Of a DNA stretch of 64,000 nt, positions 1-8,222 are shown piece after piece. Positions within the stretch are counted from its first letter, which is position 1. Every line of letters begins with the position of its first letter. The stretch spans positions 147,213-211,212 of the forward strand of contig CAMPET010000044.1 of assembly GCA_946803715.1 (NCBI GenBank), read 5' to 3'. A program made the position numbers and the translations under genes. This stretch comes from Beroe ovata. Lineage: Eukaryota > Ctenophora > Nuda > Beroida > Beroidae. A model generated the notes under the pieces. The model saw only the letters and a program-made list of their open reading frames with translations. It made no database searches and was not told the origin of the DNA.

Positions 1-67
1 GGGGAGGGGGTTAGTGAGGGGAGGGGAGGGGATGGGATGGGATTGGGAGGGAGGGTAGGGGAGGGGG
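1..67 (+). repeat. G-rich simple repeat with G-quadruplex potential
   Basis: Nearly pure runs of GGGG/GGG separated by single A or T bases, of the form GGGGAGGGG and GGGATGGGATTGGG. More than four G3+ runs with short loops meet the usual G-quadruplex pattern. It lies at the window edge, so its full extent is unknown. Confidence 0.8.
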
Positions 68-3000
68 AAGATCGTGAATCTAGGGAGTCCGGTCTAGAAA
101 CGAGGAATACTACAGAGGGCAGAGGTGGGAGAAGTTTGAGTGAGAATATGCATATTGTGAGAGGAAGTGAGTACATATCACGTGAGGGGTGTGGCCGCGC
201 TTCACCTGAGCAGGATATTGGTGAGAGTGCTGCTCCCAGTTTTGTGTGTTTTGGTGAACACAATGTTCTCCTGCTTCACACACTTCTCTTTCCTCATAAC
301 CTCCACCTGCATTGTGGCATCGTGTGCAAGCTGCTTTGCTCGGGCCGGATGACGCATCGTGAACACTGCAATTTGATTGGTCAGTTTCATCGATCAATTC
401 TATTGGCCAGTAACTCATATTTGTTTAAGGCATGATGTCATGAGATCGTTTGTTTACATTATTGATTGTTTCATGATCAGAGCCACTTCAGTAAAAACAA
501 CTCTGGCCACTCACTTGACGACTGTGCGGCAGACTGCTGCACCACCATCGTGTCCCTGATAAGATAGAGGACGAGGGAAGTGGTGGATACAAGCAGCATG
601 GCACTTGTCAGGCACCGTATCCTCCGTAATAGCTGCAGAATCTGGTTCAGTGACCTGGTGGTATTGTCATGAGACGTGATCATTGTGTCTATAAGTGCGT
701 CACACGTCTTAGTTATGAATACGCTAACACGGTTCTCTGTTGAATATGGGTCAATTCTGTGCTGATACGTCCTGTTTGGTTGATTATGATACGACGATAC
801 GTTATCATGTGATATGGTAATTGCTTAATCTCGTGCAGTGCATGTGGTGCGTACGTCGCTATATACGCTATCATAGGCCAAAGGATGGTGCAGCAGATAT
901 GAGTGTCATATTGCAGATCAGTAATTGAGTTATGACATGGGTTGCTGCAGACCCCGTTGTCTACGTGTGCTGCAGTAGCAGTGTCTGCAGACAGGTATCA
1001 TGGTGTTTCACGCGAATATGCACGTCTGTCTTTGCAGGGGTTTGCGCACTGACCACTGTCATCACTAGCTATCACCTGGATTATGCTGCATATGTATCTT
1101 GCACAGCCGATACCGCCCCACCCTTCACGTTGGAGACATCGAAAATTTGAGGAGTAAAGAATTTCATCTCTTGAAGACATCAGATAGCAAGGAAAAAGGC
1201 GAATTTGGGACAACCTAAGACTGAAATCAAAACAGGATTCTGATTTAACATTTCCAAAATGATTGGACGGTATGATGCCCACAGATGACGTATTGACGTG
1301 AAACCTTAAGATTTCGTGAAACCTCGGAATTAGTTCCTAAATAGCGGTTTCATAAGGACGGAAGAAAAATTGGTCCAGAAAATGGGAGGTACCTGGTATA
1401 GTATTTCTTGCTCATTGTTCGATCCAGATGGGAGCAAGCCGTAGATTCTGAGCTACCGAGGTCGGTTTCACGAACACAGACAAGACGAGCAACGAATCAT
1501 GTACAGAAATAAGTACGGTGTGGGATGGTCTGAAGTCTTACAACCGCCGTATCCCTTTATAATTGGGTGATCGAATTACAGCGACCCTGATATACCTAGT
1601 AAGCTAGTAGAATACGTGTGTGTACCTCCCCATTACCAGAGCTAGCAATTACCTAATTAGTTCAGACACAAAGATATCGCTGTCTGTACCAGGGTTTCCG
1701 ATTTTCCCGGGACCGGTAAAACTCGTCTCCTTTGAAATAGGATATGAATCGTGAGGAAGTTTTTGGTTGGTTTTATACTGGTTTACTGTGGTGGCATATG
1801 ATCACCAATGAGAACAGACTCAGATCATCGACAAAACGGATTTGCAGAAAACGTGGCCGCCTCTTTCAGTGGCAGATCAGCTCAGCTCTATTTATGGCCA
1901 TTTGTTAATCAATGATCTGTTGTCGCGGACAGATAAACAGATTCGAAAAAACAGATTCGAACCTAGAACTGCGGCTTGATAATGAAATTTTTCATATTTG
2001 CAGCTGCAAAATCGTCCGAATTTTCTAATCCTACGAGGACGTAGATTTGCTAATTTTGTTAAATCTGAAGCTGAGCAAATCTGAGAGGGTTTCAGTCGTC
2101 AATACCCGCCGGGATCGCCTCTGGCGGTTGGGGGGCCGCCCCCAAACCCCCTGGGTCCGTCGTCCGAACGCCCAAGTGGACAAACCAGCTAAGCTCACGG
2201 CACGCCTCTGCTGTTGTTAATGTATTTTGGCCTTTGAAAGGATATCAGGGAACTGTAATGATTATCAGGACATTTGAAACATCGATATTAGGTCTTTCTA
2301 GCTTTTGAAGAACCAGCTGGATGCTTCATTCCGAAGAATTGCTGAAAAATCGTGTTATCCAATTCGCTCATTGAGCGATTCCAGATTCGCTCAACTATTC
2401 TACCAACGCGGAATTGATTTCTATCCGCGCGCGGCTCTGAACCATGCTGGTTACCACGGTGATCGCGCGCAGTACTCAAAATATCATTACAATCATCACG
2501 CCGCGCGTTACGTTTATCATGTTTTAATTGTGTGACGCGCCCACGCATTCTCGATTTGGCAATGTTACAGAAATAGACACTGAGCGTTATTTAAGAGAAT
2601 TGAGGAGTTATTTACAAAGTCTTTAAGAGAATTAGAGTCAATACTGCATGCTGATTCATAATGAATAGACTAATAAATAAACTGTATAAAAGATCAAGAA
2701 CGCTGCAATTTCAAAATTCAAGTAAATGATAACGTCACCTAATGTCGTAGTAAACATTTCAGTTATTTACATACAGAGTAGCAATATCGTCAAGTAACAT
2801 GCAAATGGAAGTCATAGTCATTCATTATCTAGGTAACGTCAAGTTTGTATCGAAAGGGTCTGTCGAGTGTCGCCATAACTTCATTTCTGTATGAAAGGTA
2901 TGTGTGAAAGAGTTAAATATTCAAATATTCGTTAATTTAAGTTAGTTGTTGTAGACTATCTGAATAGCATTATTCTAAGCGCAAACACTATAAACTGCAG

Positions 3001-3132
3001 TTGAAAGCAAAATATTCCTACATAAATGTTTCGTCATCGTTTACCCCTATACTACCCTCCTTCACTAATGCCAACGGTTCTAAACCCAACTCCTATCATC
3101 TAAACCTATGGTCACCTGACACCCACACCGCA
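68..3132. other. Non-coding stretch, no gene recognised
   Basis: No reading frame here has domain-like content or plausible splice partners. The overlapping 76- and 86-codon frames at 2288-2548 lie on opposite strands in a GC-rich patch and neither looks like a protein. The patch at about 2090-2210 has a GGGGGGCCGCCCCC-type inverted run and could be an old mobile-element remnant, but I see no terminal repeats or transposase motif. It would be the 3' flank of the SAXO-like gene. Confidence 0.6.
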
Positions 3133-3346
3133 AATGTGACACACGCAATGTCACGCGTCACACATTATGTCACGCGTCACACGCAATGTCACGCGTCACA
3201 CGCAATGTCACGCGTCACACGCAATGTCACGCGACACACGCAATGTCACGCGTCACACGCAATGTCACGCGACACACGCAATGTCACGCGTCACACGCAA
3301 TGTCACGCGACACACGCAATGTCACGCGTTACACGCAATATCACGA
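3133..3346. repeat. 19-bp minisatellite, about 11 copies
   Basis: The unit is ATGTCACGCGTCACACGCA. Copies start near 3148 and recur every 19 bp to about 3338. Between roughly 3215 and 3330 copies alternate between GCGTCAC and GCGACAC, a 38-bp higher-order period. The array ends about 15 bp beyond the stop codon of the SAXO-like gene (3361, minus strand), so it probably lies in that gene's 3' untranslated region. Its open frames are a by-product of the repeat. Confidence 0.9.
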
Positions 3347-3360
3347 TACGCCCCCTCCCA

Positions 3361-3522
3361 TCACGCTTGCACTTTCTGCACACTATTCCCCATCAGGATC
3401 TCCGCTAGTCGGCACTTGTTCTGCAGTCCTCTGAACTCATTCCTGTAGCTGGTCAGAGCGTCTATGGGTACTTCACTCCTGACTGTCTTCATGTCCGGTA
3501 CTATTGGTAGTGCTCTTTCCAC
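3361..3522 (-). CDS. SAXO: SAXO-like gene, exon 10 (last coding)
   Basis: The acceptor follows a long pyrimidine tract (purine-rich on the plus strand, about 3526-3576) and reads CCCCCAG|GTGGAAAG. Phase 0 matches exon 9. It encodes 53 residues including VPIDALTSYRNEFRGL, and ends KVQA before TGA. Confidence 0.82.
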   Translation of the reverse strand: MERALPIVPDMKTVRSEVPIDALTSYRNEFRGLQNKCRLAEILMGNSVQKVQA

Positions 3523-6500
3523 CTGGGGGTGGAGGGGGTGAAACGAGGGGTGGAGGGGAGGAGAGGGGGAGGAAAAAAGTTACTGAATGGAGGCCGAGGG
3601 GAATGGGTAACTATATGGACCATGCAGACACCCATAATTCCCTTGGTAAAGAACACAGGAAATGATGATTAAGGAAAGAAGACATGATCTTTGACCGAAT
3701 TCATTCCTTCGAATTATTGTTCCAAATGGCAATTGCAGCTTTGAGAGCCTAACACAGTCTTGATAAGCAGATGTGTTCAGACATGCAATACACTTCACAT
3801 TTCCTACATACAATGTACGATTGCAATGCTTGCTGCCAAAATGACACATTTGACACCTTGCCTCACTCATTATAATAGCTCTATGCTTGCTATAGGCCAC
3901 GTGAAAATATGACATGAGTACAATATAGTGGATCACGAGGGGTTATGCTATAGCACACACTGGCAATATTGATATCGGGCTATTGTAAGAATGTTGGTGG
4001 CACAATGTGGGTAAAATGTCATATTCAAGCACTATTCCTGGTGAAATAACTCAAAATTCGGGTGAATCTCAGTTACGATTCCTTCTAAAAACCTTATTAC
4101 ACTCTTACCTTAGTCTTATCGTAGACAAAGTCACTTTGTTGCATGGTCTTAGTATCCATAGTGCCTGCATTGATCTGTAGCAATCGCGGTGGTTCACAGT
4201 ACGCTTTCTGTCTGCTAACCTGTGCAATAGGGTCAGTGGTCATGGTATCTTGCCTGTTTTGAATTCTAACGGGTATCTTATACCTATTTTAGAATTGATT
4301 CACTTACAAAGTCTCTTGGAAAGCTTCCAGTCGTGCTGACTCATGAGTTATAATAAACAACGGTAAAAACTATTTTCGTACTATGCTGACACTAACATTC
4401 CACTTCTTGAACTGGTCTTTGTGTGTAGTTTGGCTGTGGAATTTGGGAATCGGTGCACTCCTGTTCCCCTCAGAGTTTACTATGGGCGAGAGTTTGGTGC
4501 GTCTCTGTACTGAGAATGGCTTGAACATCTCCCTGAGAGTTGATAATGAGGATGTATAGGATGTAGAGGAATGAGGATAGAGGAATGAGGATAGGGGAAT
4601 GAGAATGGAGGAATGAGGATGTGGTATCAGTGGAATGATTAAACAATGGGGGTCAGTAGGGGGTTAAAATACTTCATTCATTCTGATTTCTGACTGTGAA
4701 CGTGTAGATAACGATTCATTTACTCATTTAGCGCGATTAGCAGAAAGACGAGTGTGAAGAGACACACTTGACAAGTAGCCAATAGCTACCCGATTCCTGC
4801 TATTGAAATCTATCATACCTGTGCACTGAGTTGACATTGAACTTCTCCTTGGGAGGAATGTATTTCTCCTTTTCTCGCGGTTTTGGTCGATCTTGTGGCG
4901 GATGGGCAGGGTACGTGTCCATGTTCGTTGTTTGACCTGCGGTGATGGGCAGTGATCATGCTCTGGAAATTTCGCAGAAATTGCCATGTAGTTAAATGTT
5001 GGTGCGTTTGTGTTCATAGTGCAATTACTGTGCCACTTGTTGCTCAAACTAGTGCTGTAGTAAGAAGAGAGTTCGAGAAGAGATATAGCAAAGAAGGAGT
5101 TGTGCAATTTGTAGACAATAGACATTAGACAGGTATGACTTTCAGCGCTATTTCTCACCCATTTAAACAGGGATATCTCTAATTACTCCTGAGTTTAAAG
5201 TGGTGTTTAGATATATTTCATTTATAGGACTCAGGCGGCCTTTAAGCCTATTCAATGTATCTGATTCACTCATCCAGAAATTCATCAACAACAATCCTAG
5301 CGCCCCTCAAGTCATCAGTTCGAACCCCATAGCAACCCACTTTGCAACCTAACCAGCTACCAACCCAGTTATCAACTCACTCACCCTCTTAGCAACCCAA
5401 TTAGCGACCCCGGTGACAACATACCGTGGAATGTGGGCGGAGGTTCTCTGATGCTGTGAGGCACGATTGGGTGCGCCCTCTGTCCCTTCTTAGTATTGTA
5501 ATGCGTCCGGGAGGTTGTTTCAGTGCTCATCTCACCTAAACGGAGAGTGAGTATAGTGGGGTAGTGAGCTTGACGACTCACGACTGTGACACTCTGCCTT
5601 CTCCCTTCTCTCACCCTTCAGCAATACCAATCCTCCATTACCACACCCCTACATTCTCACACTGCCACGCATACTATACATAGTGTGTACCACTGTGTAG
5701 TGTGTACCTGCAGGTGGCTTGTAGCAAGGCGGATGTACTACTATCTGTGCTGGACCTGAGCCGAGGGTACCCTTGTAGAACGATTTGTTCGTAGTGAGAC
5801 CGTAAAACTCCTGCCCAGTTTCATGGGAGTTCTCGACTGGTCGGATAGGCTGCACCCTACTAGCCCCACTGAAATGAGATTGTTTGAGTGTAGGGTGCTC
5901 ACTGTACGTGTTGACTCAACACTGTCAAGCCTGAGATCAGTGATTCATAGCTCTCCGCATCAAGATTGCTCTTATTCAATTATTTGAACAATGCAGTTTG
6001 TAATTATCAATAGATCACTACCATGTTTCGCGGTTACTATGCTACCTTAGTTACCATGGTAACCACGCCATACTAACCTGTATGCAGGGTAACTGGTCTT
6101 TGCCGTTGTAACCCCCACAAACTTGTCACTATTCAGCCGGATGTTAGTTGGATGTTCCGAGCACATTTGCTGCCTCTTGCATCCTTCATACGGCTTGTAC
6201 ATGGCNGATCAGCTTTTTTGACCGTTTGGTCTTTGACTAAGGGTAATATGACGTCATTAGAACATCTGAACGACTCTATTTTGAATAGGAAACAAATTCA
6301 GCGATTTCCAAGTAAGGATTAATGGTTGTGAGAGAATATTGGTATTAGTCTAAGTATTACCCTCGAACTGGGGCAATGTCTTGGTCCTATGGGCGCTCAA
6401 GTTAGGTTTGAATGACTCAGTACGGGACATTTCTTTAGCTGTGTAGTCAGACGATTTAGTCGTTGTCTGAAATCAACGATGATCATCATTTGATTTATAG

Positions 6501-7754
6501 CACTGATATTATAGACAACATGAGAAATACCCTTCTACGGAGTTTTTCCTGAAACCTAACAAAAGCAACAGGCCTGCTAGGCAATTTCCTTTGTTACGAC
6601 ATCATGATACGAGACATCATTGAGACAGGTGATTCAATATCACGTGACTCAGTATCACGTGACAACTGACCAAGTCACGTGACAACTCACCAAATCACGT
6701 GACAACTGACCAAGTCACGTGACAACTCACCAAATCCATCACCCCCTCTGGTTTCTCGTATTTCTCCTTCTCCTTGACAAATTTGGGTGGGAGCGCCTTC
6801 TCCTTGAACTCCTTGGAAAACTCTGTAGTGCCGTAGAACGGAAGTTTCGTGTTCTCCTCTTCCCTTCGTACCTGCATTGGGGGAAGAAGGATTTATGAAG
6901 GAGTAAACTTGGAAATGGTCGCTAGTGAATTAAACAGTCATGAGAATTGAGGTGACAAGTTTCTGATTCGTGTACATTTATAGTTTGGTAATTACAGTTT
7001 GGTAATTATAGTTTGGTAATTATATTTTGGTAATTGTGAAATCTTGTAGTTGCAGCTCAAAGATTGCAAATATTTTCTCAAATTCCTTACCACAATTTCA
7101 ACAACTATCACGTGACATTCTGCTTGACTATCTCCGATTGTCTTCAACATTATTTTTAACGTTGCTTCACGAAACTCAGAAATCTCCGCAGTTTACATAC
7201 GCTATTATTTGACGAGGTTTTTATAACACACACCACTGACCACAGCGTGTGTTTACAACAGATCAACGTAAACAACAGCGTGAGGGATATCAAGGAAATT
7301 TTTAGCAAATCATCAGTAAGTACGTCAGCCTCCCTAACAAACAAATTAATTACTGAAAAGAACACGTACTGCACGTGTGAATGGCACGTGCTGAAACACG
7401 TGATCATCTGAAACACGTGATACTGACCAGCACGGGGAGGCATGGTTTGGGCGGCTGGTGTCCTGCATTCTTGAGAAACTCCGCCTGATAGCACGTCTTG
7501 AAGCACTCTGGATCTCCAGGCACTGGTTTATACTCCTCTGACCGCTTGGAGGAATGGACCTCACACTTGTGACGCCTGCAAAAGATGGATAGAGGTTGAG
7601 AAGGAGAGAGTGACACGTGAGGGAGCTTCTCGTAGGGATGTTGCTCAATTTTCTGGAAGAATTCCCGAACATCAGAAGCTATGCATCATTCCCCTTACCC
7701 GCAATCACAGAGATTACACTGGCAGATTGTCTTTGTCTTTTTCTTCACAGTCAT
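3361..7754 (-). CDS. SAXO: SAXO1/SAXO2-like axonemal microtubule protein (ten exons, one broken by a gap)
   Basis: SAXO proteins (MAP6/STOP relatives) bind and stabilise axonemal and centriolar microtubules through an N-terminal Cys-rich segment and repeated Mn modules. The inferred N-terminus carries TICQCNLCDCGRHKC, matching the family's CxxCxCGRHxC opening. Mn-like modules follow: TTEFSKEFKEKALPPKF, FYGLTTNKSFYKG, TETTSRTHYNTKKG and SQTTHKDQFKKW. Exons (minus): 7699-7754, 7428-7575, 6731-6871, 6078-6205 (5' part missing), 5708-5868, 5425-5535, 4819-4936, 4397-4532, 4109-4276, 3361-3522. Phases agree at every junction checked except into exon 4, which the N at 6206 interrupts; the exon 9 acceptor is the weakest. 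About 443 codons are visible, near the family's usual length. The ATG at 7754 was chosen because the Cys-rich motif follows 10 residues later; the frame is open further upstream. SAXO1 versus SAXO2 cannot be decided. Confidence 0.87.
4109..4276 (-). CDS. SAXO: SAXO-like gene, exon 9 (acceptor uncertain)
   Basis: Donor ACTAAG|GTAAGA is strong and the frame reads TMTTDPIAQVSRQKAYCEPP and then TMQQSDFVYDKTK. Phase 0 entry from exon 8 is met by an acceptor ATAAG at 4277; other AG sites nearby break the frame. The 5' edge could therefore be a few codons off. Confidence 0.75.
4397..4532 (-). CDS. SAXO: SAXO-like gene, exon 8
   Basis: Acceptor CTCTCAG|GGAGATG, donor TGGAAT|GTTAGT. It encodes REMFKPFSVQRR (first residue split) and GNRSAPIPKFHSQTTHKDQF, then KKWN. 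The TTHKDxFKKW string is a typical Mn-module core. Confidence 0.87.
4548..4622. repeat. Short tandem repeat in SAXO-like intron 7
   Basis: Imperfect copies of a 15-bp GGAATGAGGATAGAG-type unit just upstream (minus strand) of the exon 8 acceptor. On the coding strand it is pyrimidine-rich and may overlap the branch-point region. Confidence 0.7.
4819..4936 (-). CDS. SAXO: SAXO-like gene, exon 7
   Basis: Acceptor CACCGCAG|GTCAAA, donor CACAG|GTATGA. The coding frame reads QTTNMDTYPAHPPQDRPKPR and then KYIPPKEKFNVNSVH. A longer open frame overlaps the exon, but only this frame keeps phase with both neighbours. Confidence 0.87.
5425..5535 (-). CDS. SAXO: SAXO-like gene, exon 6
   Basis: Acceptor CCGTTTAG|GTGAGA, donor CCACG|GTATGT. 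It encodes EMSTETTSRTHYNTKKG and ends PPPTFH. It enters with two bases and leaves with one, so the split codon to exon 7 gives FHGQTTNMDTYP, a clean Mn-module join. Confidence 0.88.
5708..5868 (-). CDS. SAXO: SAXO-like gene, exon 5
   Basis: Acceptor CATTTCAG|TGGGGC, donor CCTGCAG|GTACAC. It encodes 53 full codons including GQEFYGLTTNKSFYKG and HPPCYKPPA. It enters in phase 2 and leaves in phase 1, both matching its neighbours. Confidence 0.88.
6078..6205 (-). CDS. SAXO: SAXO-like gene, exon 4 (5' part lost at N gap)
   Basis: The readable part gives AMYKPYEG, then NIRLNSDKFVGVTTAKTSYP, in the Mn style. Donor TACAG|GTTAGT is phase 2 and matches exon 5. Directly 5' of the N at 6206 the frame meets TGA with no acceptor in between, so the exon start is missing or misassembled here. 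Confidence 0.75.
6206..6206. other. Single-N assembly gap inside SAXO-like exon 4
   Basis: The N sits exactly where the exon 4 reading frame is lost. Single Ns elsewhere in the window (49775, 45767, 50238, 38174) also sit at repeats or duplicated ends, so a lone N seems to mark a join of unknown length. Confidence 0.8.
6640..6735. repeat. 20-bp tandem array carrying TCACGTGAC and a copied splice donor
   Basis: Units of 20 bp starting at 6661, 6681, 6701 and 6721 alternate between GACAACTGACCAAGTCACGT and GACAACTCACCAAATCACGT, a 40-bp higher-order period. A less regular part with two further CACGTGAC boxes precedes them. The last unit overlaps the exon 3 donor of the SAXO-like gene. Confidence 0.9.
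6731..6871 (-). CDS. SAXO: SAXO-like gene, exon 3
   Basis: Exactly 47 codons in phase 0, encoding a clear Mn-type module with TTEFSKEFKEKALPPKF followed by EKYEKPEGVMDL. Acceptor ATGCAG|GTACGA, donor GATTTG|GTGAGT. The donor is embedded in a 20-bp tandem array that copies it downstream. Confidence 0.88.
6981..7036. repeat. 15-bp tandem repeat in SAXO-like intron 2
   Basis: Four close copies of a TAGTTTGGTAATTA-type unit, AT-rich, between exons 2 and 3 of the SAXO-like gene. No function is apparent. Confidence 0.75.
7428..7575 (-). CDS. SAXO: SAXO-like gene, exon 2
   Basis: Acceptor TTTGCAG|GCGTCAC and donor GTGCTG|GTCAGT. It encodes 49 residues beginning RHKCEVH and ending KPCLPVL, including EEYKPVPGDPECFKTCYQAEF. 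It leaves in phase 0, which fits exon 3. Confidence 0.85.
7699..7754 (-). CDS. SAXO: SAXO-like gene, exon 1 (first coding)
   Basis: Eighteen codons plus two bases, ending in CQCNLCDC, with donor GG|GTAAGG. The split glycine codon is completed by the first base of exon 2, giving CDCGRHKC across the junction. This Cys-rich start is the main family signature. Confidence 0.85.
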
Positions 7755-8222
7755 GTCTTCATATGACCAATTAGACCATGACAGCAATACTGTACAAGTG
7801 AGGAAGTGAATCAGGATATCCAAAAGGAGTACTTGTAGAACTACTCGCTATTGAGACTTGAGAGAACAGAGAAAAACAATGACGGGTATGTATTTTGAGG
7901 AATCAAGTTAAAAATTAATTTTACATAAAACCCAACTTTGCGATATAAAGGATAAAAGGTTATAAAGGCTATAAACGTTTGTCAAATCATCTCCTAGGAG
8001 ATCAATCATCAAAATTAAACGTCCAACATGAAACAAACTTTGACACGATTTGTTCCCAAAAAGCATCTCTCTCAGAATAGGTCAATCCTTCTTGAGAACA
8101 CATAAGATGTACATTTCTCACCTTCAGTAAAATATGACATGCTTTCATACACCACACATTGCGACATTCGGCAAATGTTTCTTGTTAAAAAATGAAAAGT
8201 GTTAAATGATGTGATAATCCTA
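7755..8222 (-). promoter_or_regulatory. Spacer between coiled-coil gene end and SAXO-like start
   Basis: These 468 bp must hold the 3' flank of the coiled-coil gene and the 5' flank of the SAXO-like gene, both on the minus strand. I see no convincing TATA box, AATAAA signal or other known motif on the minus strand. The promoter role is inferred from position only. Confidence 0.4.

Noticed and set aside
3133-3346. CRISPR-like array
   Set aside because: Units are contiguous 19-bp repeats with no unique spacers, in a eukaryotic context; it is a minisatellite.
3001-3448. Plus-strand frames of 82-135 codons
   Set aside because: They are the minisatellite read in three frames, since 19 bp shifts frame each unit.
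5310-5345. tRNA B-box-like GTTCGAACCCC
   Set aside because: No matching acceptor stem, A box or anticodon arm is found around it, and it lies within a SAXO-like intron.
6340-6420. Candidate replacement for the missing 5' part of SAXO-like exon 4
   Set aside because: A short segment with splice-like ends exists, but its translation does not resemble a Mn module and its donor phase does not help.
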